Assembly (NCBI GenBank): GCA_026400815.1
Contig: JAPLOI010000063.1
Span: forward strand, 62,001-126,000
Reading direction: 5' to 3'
Origin: Alphaproteobacteria bacterium
Lineage (GTDB): Bacteria > Pseudomonadota > Alphaproteobacteria > Acetobacterales > Acetobacteraceae
Length of the DNA stretch: 64,000 nt
A model generated the notes under the pieces. The model was not told where the DNA came from and did no database searches. It worked only from the letters and a program-made list of their open reading frames with translations. Each line of letters starts with the position of its first letter. Position 1 is the first letter of the stretch. A program made the translations under genes and the position numbers. This document shows, in pieces, positions 52,426-59,289 of the stretch.

Positions 52426-53208
52426 ATGTCCCTTCCGCCGCTTTCGCCTGCCGTTCCCGGCCAGGTGATCAACTACATCTATCCGGCCCTGTGGGTGGCG
52501 AAGGATCTGCCTGAGGTGGTGCGCCTTGCCCAGGAGATCATCGCCCGCGTGCCCGGCGGTGTTCACCTGGCAGACAGCTTCCTGGCCTGGGGCCGCAACA
52601 ACTCCATGCTGGAGGACGCGGCCTTCCTGCAAGCCTGGGCCGGCAACAATGAAACCGATTCCGACCGCACCGCCATCTGGCGGCGCTACATCCTCGCCAC
52701 CACCGGCTACCACGCGGTGCAGCTGGATGGCGATTTCGTGGAATGCGGCTGCTACCGCGCCGTGGGCCTGAAAACCGTGCTGGACTATCTCGGCGGCCCC
52801 GCCTTCCCGCGCGGCGCCTGGGGCTACGACCTGTTCGAGCACGAGAAAGGCATGGCCCACCACGCCATGCCGGCACACGGGCCGGAACTGGTGGAGACGG
52901 TGCGCGCCAAGTTCGCCGGCTACAACACGGTCCGCATCGTGCAAGGCGAAATCCCCGACAGCTTCGCCCGGGGCATGCCGGACCGCATCGCCTGGCTGCA
53001 CCTGGACCTCAACCAGCCCGCCGCCGAACTCGCAGCCCTCGATGCCCTGTTCGACCGCATCGTGCCGGGCGGGATGCTGATCCTGGACGACTACGAATGG
53101 GCCATGGCCTATCGCGGCCAGAAGCTCGCGGAAGACCCGTGGTTCGAGGCCCGGAAGTATCGGGTAATCCCGTTGCCGACGGGGCAGGGCCTCGTCATCA
53201 AGCGCTAA
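52426..53208 (+). CDS. TylF/MycF-like class I SAM methyltransferase
   Basis: 260 residues from ATG 52426; a start 11 codons upstream (52393) is also possible. Motifs DGDFVECGCYRAVGLKTVLDYLG (SAM-binding region), AWGYDLFEHEK, RIVQGEIPDSFARGMPDRIA, WLHLDLNQPAAE and GGMLILDDYEWAMA follow the TylF/macrocin O-methyltransferase group, which acts on sugars or other hydroxyls with metal assistance. No sugar-biosynthesis genes are adjacent, so the acceptor is unknown. A large inverted repeat follows the stop. Confidence 0.82.
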   Translation: MSLPPLSPAVPGQVINYIYPALWVAKDLPEVVRLAQEIIARVPGGVHLADSFLAWGRNNSMLEDAAFLQAWAGNNETDSDRTAIWRRYILATTGYHAVQLDGDFVECGCYRAVGLKTVLDYLGGPAFPRGAWGYDLFEHEKGMAHHAMPAHGPELVETVRAKFAGYNTVRIVQGEIPDSFARGMPDRIAWLHLDLNQPAAELAALDALFDRIVPGGMLILDDYEWAMAYRGQKLAEDPWFEARKYRVIPLPTGQGLVIKR

Positions 53209-53220
53209 GCGCGGAGAAAA

Positions 53221-53345
53221 GGACGCAAGACAGAAGGAAGGGAACCGCCAAGGCGCCAAGTGCCGCCAAGGAAGGCGCCAAGGAAATCAAGCCCCTGGCG
53301 AATCTTGGCGCTCCTTGGCGCCTTGGCGGTTTCCTTCCTTCGTCC
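53221..53345. repeat. Large inverted repeat built from GCCAAGG units
   Basis: Arms 53233-53260 and 53314-53341 are complementary over 28 bases with a single mismatch (a G-U pair in RNA); an outer GGACG (53221-53225) / CGTCC (53341-53345) pair extends it. Each arm contains CCGCCAAGGCGCCAAG, and the motif GCCAAGG recurs in the loop. It sits between two convergent genes and would act as a bidirectional terminator or mRNA end structure. Confidence 0.8.
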
Positions 53346-53358
53346 CCAGCCCCTCCCG

Positions 53359-54198
53359 CTACTCCTTCTTCTCCCGATAATCCCCGAACGCCTTGTCCCG
53401 CAGGCTCAACGTCTCGCGCACAGAAGTCCCGTCGCGCTTGAAGTTGGCGCGGTAATCCAGGCTCACCTTGGTGGTGAAGGCCAGCGCCTGCAGCTCCGTC
53501 CCGGCCCGGATCGCCGCCCGCAGCCCCATCGCCTCCATCGCCCGGTGCACGCTGCGCTTGTTGATCTGGTTCAGCTCGGTGGGGATCAGCGCCACGCGCG
53601 CGGCGATCTTCATCACCTCTTCCTCCAGCACTGCGGCCGGAAACGCCCGGTTGGCGAACCCCTTCTGCGCCGCCTCGATGCCGCTGATGCCATCGCCGGT
53701 CAGCATCATCTCCATCGCGCTGCGCATCCCCATCAGCCACGGATGGAACTGGTTGTCAGGCGGGGACATCAGGCGCACGGCGGGGTAGCCGATATTGGCA
53801 TCCTCGGCGACGTAGACCAGGTCGCAGCAACTGGCCAACTCACTGCCGCCGGCCAGGCAGTGGCCATGCACCTGTGCGATCACCGGCTTGGCGAGATCCC
53901 AGATCTTCATCCAGCCTTCCACCACATGCCGCGCCCACTGCCCAGCACCGGCGGCGGTGTAGTAGGGCTGGTCCACGGCATTGTTGGCCGAAAGGTCATA
54001 CCCGGCGCTGAAGCTGGGCCCGTCCCCGCGCAGGATGGAGACCTTCACCTCCGGGTCCCGATCCGCCTCGATCAGCGCTTCCAGGATGGCGCCGCGCAAC
54101 GGATTGTTCAGCGCATTGCGCTTCTCGGCCCGGTTCATCGTGAGGCGACGAATACCGGGGGCCGGCGTGTCGATCAGCAGCACGGGCTTGTCGGACAT
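53359..54198 (-). CDS. Enoyl-CoA hydratase/isomerase family protein
   Basis: 279 residues from ATG 54198, with AAGGGG upstream. Crotonase motifs: RRLTMNRAEKRNALNNPLRG at the N-terminus, the oxyanion-hole segments GPSFSAGYDLS and VHGHCLAGGSELASCCDLV, and IGYPAVRLMSPPDNQFHPWL. The Glu pair of classical enoyl hydratases is not clearly conserved (RLMSPPDN replaces the usual E-containing loop), so it may be another crotonase-type enzyme. It sits beside a peroxiredoxin-like gene on the same strand, 60 bases downstream of it. Confidence 0.86.
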   Translation of the reverse strand: MSDKPVLLIDTPAPGIRRLTMNRAEKRNALNNPLRGAILEALIEADRDPEVKVSILRGDGPSFSAGYDLSANNAVDQPYYTAAGAGQWARHVVEGWMKIWDLAKPVIAQVHGHCLAGGSELASCCDLVYVAEDANIGYPAVRLMSPPDNQFHPWLMGMRSAMEMMLTGDGISGIEAAQKGFANRAFPAAVLEEEVMKIAARVALIPTELNQINKRSVHRAMEAMGLRAAIRAGTELQALAFTTKVSLDYRANFKRDGTSVRETLSLRDKAFGDYREKKE

Positions 54199-54258
54199 GG
54201 TGTGTTTCCCCTTGGTTTTGCGGCCATGTTCCGCGCAAACCAAGGGGCACACAAGCGC

Positions 54259-54927
54259 TCAGACGATGGCGCGCAGCGTCTCCACCGTCACGTCCGGCTC
54301 CGGCCGAACCGTGTAGTCGGGGTCGTCGAACACATCCCGCACCAGCCCGGCGCGATCGACGATCCAGCGCGACGGCACGGGCAGCTTCCAGGCCCCGTCG
54401 CCGTTCACCTTCGGCAGGTCGATGCCGAACTTGGCGTAGATCGCCGCCAGATCGTCCGGCACCGTCATGGCGATGCCAAGCTGCGCGGCATAGGCGTTGC
54501 CGGCATCATGCAGCAGCGGGAAATCCAGCTTCTGCTTGGCCTTCACGTCCGTGAGATACTCGGGCAGCTGGGGGCAGATCACCACCAGCTCGGCGCCGAG
54601 GTCGCGGATCGTGGCAAGCACCGCATTCAAAGCATACAGCTCTGATCTGCAGTACGGTCACCACGCGCCGCGGAAGAAGCTCACCACCAGCGGGCCCTGG
54701 GCGAGCAGCGCCGCCGAGGTCACCACGGCACCATTGGTGTCGGGCAACGCGAAGCCGGGCAGGGGGCTGCCGAGGGCCGGCATGCCGGTGCGATAGCCGC
54801 TGGCGCGCTGGTCCGCCGTCACGCGATGCATCACCGCGGCCGCTTCGGGGGGAATGCGGCCGGGCTTGGCCCCGTCCCCGAAGGCGGCGAGGCGCATCGC
54901 CGCGAGTTGTTCCGTAAGGCTGGCCAT
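54259..54927 (-). CDS. Peroxiredoxin-like (AhpC/TSA fold) selenoprotein candidate, Sec at residue 90
   Basis: 222 residues if the in-frame TGA at 54658-54660 is read as selenocysteine. Upstream: ATG 54927 with AGGAG nine bases before it, then GMPALGSPLPGFALPDTNGA and VVSFFRGAW. Downstream, in the same frame: PYCRSELYALNAVL, GAELVVICPQLPEY, FPLLHDAGNAYA, PSRWIVDRAGLVRDVF. Family members read FFRGxWCPYC, so the TGA falls exactly on the peroxidatic Cys, giving UPYC. No frameshift or other damage is visible, and both halves use GC-ending codons. A stem-loop follows the TGA (54628-54644). It should be a thiol/selenol peroxidase. The alternative is a Cys-to-stop pseudogene; sel genes are not in this window. 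Confidence 0.8.
54628..54644 (-). promoter_or_regulatory. Candidate bacterial SECIS stem-loop
   Basis: Read on the minus strand, 13 bases after the TGA: CAGAGC-TGTAT-GCTTTG forms six pairs (one G-U) with a five-base loop carrying G at its second position. Bacterial SECIS elements are short stem-loops just downstream of the UGA with a G in the first two loop bases. The codons here (AGA, TCA, TAT, GCT, TTG, AAT) break the genome's GC-ending habit, as expected if RNA structure constrains them. Confidence 0.6.
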
Positions 54928-54979
54928 CCCGGCACTCCTGCGTTGTGGATTTTGGGCAGACTCGCCACCCAGGCCGGCG

Positions 54980-55867
54980 TTACGCGCGGGCTGCGCGCTG
55001 GCCGCCCAGCACGGCCACCGCGAGGCCCGCAACGACCAGCGCCAGGCCAATGGCGAGCCAAAGCGTGAAGGGCTCGCCCAGCAGCGCCACGCCCAGCAGC
55101 ACGGCGGTGGGCGGGCTCAGCGAAAGGAACAGCGTGGCATGGCTGGCCGAGGCATGGCGCAGTGCCGTCAGCCACAGCATGTAGCCCACGCCGCTGGACA
55201 TGCCGATGAACACCAGCGCCGCCCAGCCGGTGGCGCCAAGGGCGGGCAGGGTGGCAATCATCCCCTCCGCCAGCGCCGGCGGCAGCATCGCCACCACGGT
55301 GGCCGCCATGGCCAGCCCGCCGACCGCCAGTGTGCCGTGCCGGGGCACGTAAGGGCGGGTCAGCACAGTGGCCAACGCACCGACCGTGGCGGCGGCCAGC
55401 ACGGCCAGCACCCCCGGCCATTCCCGCGCCGAAACGCCGGCCAGCACCGCATCGCCGAAGGTGGCGGCCACGCCGAGGAAGGCGAGCAGCGCACCCAGGC
55501 ATTTCGCGGCGGTCAGTTTCTCCCGCCCCAGCACGGCGGCGATCAGCATCGTCATCAGCGGAAAGGTGTTGAACAGCACGGAGGCGCGCACCGCGGGCAG
55601 GAACGCCAGGCCCACGTTCAGCAGCGCGATCTGCACACCGAACTGCAGCACGCCCAACCCGGCCAGCGCCCAGAAATCCCGAACGCCAAAACGCGGCCGC
55701 TTCATGCGCAGCAGCCAGGGCGAGATCAGCAGCACGGCCACCACATAGCGCACGAAGGTCAGCGTCGCCGGCCCGGCCTCATGCACCACATAGCGGCTGG
55801 CCACCATGGCCGCACCCACCTGCACGCCGGTCGCCGCGGCCGCCGCCAACGCCCATCGCTGTCTCAC
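54980..55867 (-). CDS. EamA/DMT-superfamily transporter (2)
   Basis: 295 residues from GTG 55867, with GGGAAG six bases upstream; the frame is open much further but only through a gene remnant and hairpin repeat. About ten hydrophobic helices in two EamA halves (FVRYVVAVLLISPWLL; SVLFNTFPLMTMLIAAVLGREK; SPPTAVLLGVALLGEPFTLW). An inner-membrane exporter or permease of unknown substrate. It lies 52 bases upstream of the selenoprotein candidate on the same strand. Confidence 0.86.
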   Translation of the reverse strand: MRQRWALAAAAATGVQVGAAMVASRYVVHEAGPATLTFVRYVVAVLLISPWLLRMKRPRFGVRDFWALAGLGVLQFGVQIALLNVGLAFLPAVRASVLFNTFPLMTMLIAAVLGREKLTAAKCLGALLAFLGVAATFGDAVLAGVSAREWPGVLAVLAAATVGALATVLTRPYVPRHGTLAVGGLAMAATVVAMLPPALAEGMIATLPALGATGWAALVFIGMSSGVGYMLWLTALRHASASHATLFLSLSPPTAVLLGVALLGEPFTLWLAIGLALVVAGLAVAVLGGQRAARA

Positions 55868-55973
55868 GCCATCTTCCCGTCGCACCCCGTGGCCCCTCGC
55901 CGCCTGCCACACTGGCAACGGCCGCACCGCATCCCACCTGTAGCGCAGCCCAAGCCGTTGCGAAGCCCCATCC

Positions 55974-56062
55974 ATGAACTGGCTGCCGCCCGTCTCCCCC
56001 GAAGCCGATGGCGCCGTGGACCTGATGATCGAGCCCAGATCGAAAGACCTCGGCGGCTTCTC
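55974..56062 (+). pseudogene. 5' remnant of a pirin-family gene
   Basis: From ATG 55974 the plus strand reads MNWLPPVSPEADGAVD, then LMIEPRSKDLGGFSA, which matches the conserved beginning of pirin proteins (IxPRxxDLGGFxVRRxLP). Similarity stops at about 56062 where hairpin repeat copy D begins; the remaining codons to TAA 56142 are repeat sequence. No later pirin motif was found downstream. So the gene was cut off at the repeat, leaving about 30 codons. Confidence 0.6.
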
Positions 56063-56069
56063 CGCAAGC

Positions 56070-56093
56070 GGTTCTTTTTTGAAAAAAAGAACC
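56070..56093 (+). repeat. A/T-rich hairpin repeat, copy D
   Basis: GGTTCTTTTTT / AAAAAAGAACC around a two-base centre (in RNA ten or fewer pairs with a small loop), followed by AAAAAAACTTTT. It is a variant of copies A, B, C and E and forms a head-to-head pair with E, as A does with B. It borders the pirin remnant. Confidence 0.75.
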
Positions 56094-56219
56094 AAAAAAA
56101 CTTTTGTGACTTTGCGCCCGACCTTCCCCGTCATTGCCCGATAAGCGACAAAATCCATCGTGCCGCACCAATTACTTGGGTTTCACTGTTCCCGCGCCAA
56201 AATAATAAAGTCTTTTTTG

Positions 56220-56245
56220 CTTCTTTTTTCTTCAGAAAAAAGAAG
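56220..56245 (-). repeat. A/T-rich hairpin repeat, copy E
   Basis: CTTCTTTTTTC (56220-56230) / GAAAAAAGAAG (56235-56245) with loop TTCA, preceded by AAAGTCTTTTTTG. Opposite orientation to copy D; the D-E pair encloses about 125 bases. Confidence 0.8.
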
Positions 56246-56310
56246 ACGCTTCCTTCCCTGTCAGCCCCTCCGGCCATCCGACGCGCAGCCATCGCCCTAG
56301 CTCTTTTATC

Positions 56311-56322
56311 CTACGTACGTAG
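56311..56322. promoter_or_regulatory. Perfect 12-bp palindrome followed by a T-run
   Basis: CTACGTACGTAG is fully self-complementary and is followed by TTTTTTT. It lies 47-58 bases upstream of the ATG at 56369, with CATAAT (56355-56360) as a possible -10 box between them. It could be an operator; too tight to form a hairpin. Confidence 0.35.
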
Positions 56323-56368
56323 TTTTTTTCCTTCTCCATCGGTGTTGCGTTCGGCATAATAACCGGTG

Positions 56369-57178
56369 ATGCCACATCAACCCGCCACTCCGGTCGAAGC
56401 CGACGCACCGCGCCCCTGGGCGCGGGCGATTCTGCACGCCCGGATTCCGGCGCCGTTGAAGCTCCTGTTGCTGGCCCTGCTCGCCGCCTTCTCGCGGGAA
56501 GAGGCCCCGTGCCGCACACGGCACCTCCTGCGCCAGGACTGGCTCTTCTCCACCAACACCGACCTCCACGAAGACCTGGACTCCGCCCGGAATCCGTACG
56601 CCCTGCGCCGCCTGCTGCAACTCCGTGCGGAGATCGGCTGGCTGATGCGCGGCACGCCCAATCGCGGCATGTCCTTGTCCGGCCAGCGCGCGCCCGTACC
56701 CTGCCCGCCGCAGGCCGCCCGCGCCCCGCCCTGGCACCCAAGCGCCCCCCATCATCCCAAATCCGTCGCGAAAACCCCGCCTCCGGCGGCGACGACTCAT
56801 GCCCGCATCGGGCCTTACCGATCCAGCGCCACCGCCCGCCCCAGCCGCACCGATTCCTCCGCCGCCAGGCACAGCCGCACGCTGAGTGCCGCTTCCTCCG
56901 CCGAAAGCGGAGTCGTTCCTGCCAGGAACGCCGCGTGGCTGCGCCGCAGATGCTCCACCAGCTCGAACACCTCGCCGGATTGCCCGAAGCGGATCGTCTC
57001 CGGCGCCTCGGCTCCGGAGCGGCGGATCGAAAGCCCGGCATTGCTTTCCGTCACCCGTGCATCCCCTGCCGACCACCAGCTGCGCAGCGCGCCCTCGGTG
57101 CCGGCGATATCCAGCGCGCAATGGTGCTCGAACCCGTCCAGGATCTGCGTCACAGTGAAGAAGGCGCCGCTGGCATAG
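56369..57178 (+). CDS. Possible hypothetical protein, 3' part doubtful
   Basis: From ATG 56369 the first ~110 codons are almost all GC-ending and give a plausible basic, helical protein (IPAPLKLLLLALLAAFSRE, CRTRHLLRQDWLF, ALRRLLQLRAEIGWLMRGTP). Beyond about 56700 the composition turns to Pro/Ser-rich, and from 56815 the frame lies antisense to a real oxidoreductase gene, so the true end is unclear or the gene is broken. No ribosome site precedes the start. No family recognised. Confidence 0.3.
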   Translation: MPHQPATPVEADAPRPWARAILHARIPAPLKLLLLALLAAFSREEAPCRTRHLLRQDWLFSTNTDLHEDLDSARNPYALRRLLQLRAEIGWLMRGTPNRGMSLSGQRAPVPCPPQAARAPPWHPSAPHHPKSVAKTPPPAATTHARIGPYRSSATARPSRTDSSAARHSRTLSAASSAESGVVPARNAAWLRRRCSTSSNTSPDCPKRIVSGASAPERRIESPALLSVTRASPADHQLRSAPSVPAISSAQWCSNPSRICVTVKKAPLA

Positions 57179-57819
57179 CGCACCGTCATCGCCAGGTTGG
57201 CGCCGAGCGTGCCCGGCGTGGCCGTGGCCTGCACCGTGGCCGGGGTGCCGTGGGCACCGAAATACCACACCAGCAGGTCCAGGAAATGCACCGGCTCCTC
57301 CAGGATCCAGGAGCCGACGCGGGCGGGATCATGCCGCCAGCCGGTGCTGCCGCCACGGAACGGGCGGCGAAACAGCGAATACACCCCGGCCATCGGGGTC
57401 CCGATGGCACCGGCCGCGATCTCCTGCCGGATCAACCCCCATTGCTCGGAGACCCGCAGCTCATGCACCACGCTCACGCGTTTCCCGCTGGCCCGCTCGG
57501 CGGCCACGATGCGATCGAGATCGGCGGTGCTGGTCGCCAACGGCTTCTCCACCACCACGTGGCACCCGGCCTCCAGCGCCGCGAGCACCATGGCTGCGTG
57601 CAGGTGGTTCGGCGCCACGATGTCCACCACCTCCACCCCGGCTTCCAACAGGGCGGCGAGGGTGCGGTGGATCGGCACGTCGGGGAATTCGGCCGCGGCC
57701 TCGGCGGCAGAGCTGTCGCCATGGGCGGCGATGCCGGCAAGCTCCGCGCCCGCTACCTTGCGCCAGGCGCGTGCGTGAAACTTGCCCCAGGCACCGAATC
57801 CGACCGTTCCGACCTTCAT
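56815..57819 (-). CDS. Gfo/Idh/MocA-family NAD(P)-dependent oxidoreductase
   Basis: 334 residues from ATG 57819, overlapping the mazG stop (ATGA), with GGGAGGAA upstream. The N-terminal Rossmann domain shows VGFGAWGKFHARAWR, VDIVAPNHLHAAMVLAALEA and the EKPLATS motif that carries the conserved Lys; the C-terminal alpha/beta domain includes GSWILEEPVHFLDLLVWYFG, with the conserved active-site His. Such enzymes oxidise or reduce sugars and related polyols. Substrate unknown; no sugar operon is adjacent. Confidence 0.9.
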   Translation of the reverse strand: MKVGTVGFGAWGKFHARAWRKVAGAELAGIAAHGDSSAAEAAAEFPDVPIHRTLAALLEAGVEVVDIVAPNHLHAAMVLAALEAGCHVVVEKPLATSTADLDRIVAAERASGKRVSVVHELRVSEQWGLIRQEIAAGAIGTPMAGVYSLFRRPFRGGSTGWRHDPARVGSWILEEPVHFLDLLVWYFGAHGTPATVQATATPGTLGANLAMTVRYASGAFFTVTQILDGFEHHCALDIAGTEGALRSWWSAGDARVTESNAGLSIRRSGAEAPETIRFGQSGEVFELVEHLRRSHAAFLAGTTPLSAEEAALSVRLCLAAEESVRLGRAVALDR

Positions 57820-58610
57820 GCCCGTTCCTCCCATTTGGCGGCCACCCACAGCGCCTCCATCTCCTCCAGCGTCGCCTCGCCGGGCGTGCGGCCTTCGGCG
57901 GCGAGCGCGGTTTCGATGTGCCCGAAGCGGCGGGCGAACTTGGCATTGGCCTGGCGCAGGCAGCGCTCCGGGTCCAGATCCAGCTTGCGGGCGAGGTTGG
58001 CCAGCACGAACAGCAGGTCGCCCACCTCGTCCGCCAGCCGGGCGGGATCGGCTTCGGGGAGTTCGGCGCGCAGTTCCGCCACCTCCTCGTCCAGCTTCTC
58101 CAGCACCGCGGCGGCGTCCGGCCAGTCGAAACCAACGCGTGCGGCCCGCGCCGTCAGCTTCTGGGCGCGGGTGAGGGCAGGGAGTGCGATGGGAATACCC
58201 GCCAGGGTGCCGATTTCCGCCCGGGCGGTGCGCTCGGCCTTCTTCTGCTCCTCCCACGCGGCGCGCTGCATGCCGGCATCACGGGCGGCGGCCTCGCCGA
58301 ACACATGCGGGTGGCGGCGAACCATCTTGTCGGCGATGGCCTTGGCCACGTCGGCGAAGCCGAAGCGGCCTTCCTCCTCCGCCATGCGGGCGTGATAGAC
58401 CACCTGGAAAAGCAAATCGCCGAGCTCGTCCGGCAGGGCGGCGAAGTCCCGCCGGGCGATCGCGTCCGCCACCTCATAGGCTTCCTCGATCGTGTAGGGG
58501 GCGATGCTGTCGAAATCCTGCTGCACGTCCCACGGGCAGCCACCAATCGGCGCACGCAGCGCCGCCATGATGTCCAGCAGCCGCCGCAGTTCCGTCTCCG
58601 CCTCGCCCAT
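57816..58610 (-). CDS. mazG: Nucleoside triphosphate pyrophosphohydrolase MazG
   Basis: 264 residues with two tandem MazG domains. Metal-binding EExxE/ExxD motifs appear twice: YTIEEAYEVADAI with DELGDLLFQVVYHARMAEEE, and LDEEVAELRAELPEA with DEVGDLLFVLANLARK. CPWDVQQDF at the start of domain one is a family hallmark. It hydrolyses (d)NTPs to monophosphates and pyrophosphate, clearing aberrant nucleotides. It is probably not a toxin-antitoxin component: no mazEF is nearby. Confidence 0.95.
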   Translation of the reverse strand: MGEAETELRRLLDIMAALRAPIGGCPWDVQQDFDSIAPYTIEEAYEVADAIARRDFAALPDELGDLLFQVVYHARMAEEEGRFGFADVAKAIADKMVRRHPHVFGEAAARDAGMQRAAWEEQKKAERTARAEIGTLAGIPIALPALTRAQKLTARAARVGFDWPDAAAVLEKLDEEVAELRAELPEADPARLADEVGDLLFVLANLARKLDLDPERCLRQANAKFARRFGHIETALAAEGRTPGEATLEEMEALWVAAKWEERA

Positions 58611-58671
58611 CCCAGCCTCCTTCGCGCCGTCTCCGGTTTACGGGGCGCCGGGAAGGGCGGCAAATGCCGCC

Positions 58672-59289
58672 ATGACCGATCCTCGCCAGCACGCCCCCGC
58701 CGCCGCCCGCAACCGCGACCCGATCCTGGAGGTGCTGCGCCGCCTGCTGCCGGAGCGCGGCACGGTGCTGGAGGTGGCGAGCGGCAGCGGCGAGCACGCG
58801 GCCCATTTCGCCGCGGCGCTGCCCGGCGTGGTGTTCCAGCCCAGCGACCCCGATGCGGCACGCCGCGCCAGCATCGATGCCTGGTGCGAAGGGATCGCCA
58901 ATGTGCGCCCGGCCGTGGCACTGGATGCCACCGCAGGCGCGTGGCCGGCGGGACCGTTCGACCTGCTGCTGTGCTGCAACATGATCCACATCGCCCCCTG
59001 GGCGGCGGCCGAGGGCCTGCTGGCCGGGGCAGGGCGGGTGCTTTCGCCCAACGTTGAAGGCAGGGGCGGCATCCTGCTGCTCTACGGCCCGTTCTTCCGC
59101 CAGGGCGTGCCGACGGCACCGGGCAACGAGGCGTTCGATGCGGACCTTCGGGCGCGCAACCCAGAATGGGGCCTGCGCGACCTGGAGGCGGTGGACGCGC
59201 TGGCCCGCGCCGCCGGGTTCGGCGTGCCGGAGATCACGGAGATGCCGGCGAACAACCTGTGCGTGGCCTTTCCGCTCAGGCGCGGATGA
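58672..59289 (+). CDS. DUF938 SAM-dependent methyltransferase-like protein
   Basis: 205 residues from ATG 58672 (MTDPRQHAPAAARNRDPILE). DUF938 blocks: RNRDPILEVLRRLLP, the SAM-binding VLEVASGSGEHAAHFAAALP, FQPSDPD, LLLCCNMIHIAPWAA, LLYGPFFRQGV and NPEWGLRDLEAVDALA. The enzyme activity is not established for the family. Its 3' end overlaps the convergent serine hydrolase gene by 14 bases. Confidence 0.9.
   Translation: MTDPRQHAPAAARNRDPILEVLRRLLPERGTVLEVASGSGEHAAHFAAALPGVVFQPSDPDAARRASIDAWCEGIANVRPAVALDATAGAWPAGPFDLLLCCNMIHIAPWAAAEGLLAGAGRVLSPNVEGRGGILLLYGPFFRQGVPTAPGNEAFDADLRARNPEWGLRDLEAVDALARAAGFGVPEITEMPANNLCVAFPLRRG

Noticed and set aside
54658-54660. Simple nonsense mutation or frameshift in the peroxiredoxin-like gene
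   Set aside because: No frame change is needed, the rest of the gene is intact, and the stop is TGA at the catalytic Cys with an AT-rich structured stretch after it. A Cys-to-stop mutation remains possible but is less likely than selenocysteine.
57816-58610. MazG as part of a toxin-antitoxin module
   Set aside because: Two-domain housekeeping MazG coupled to an oxidoreductase gene; no mazE or mazF nearby.
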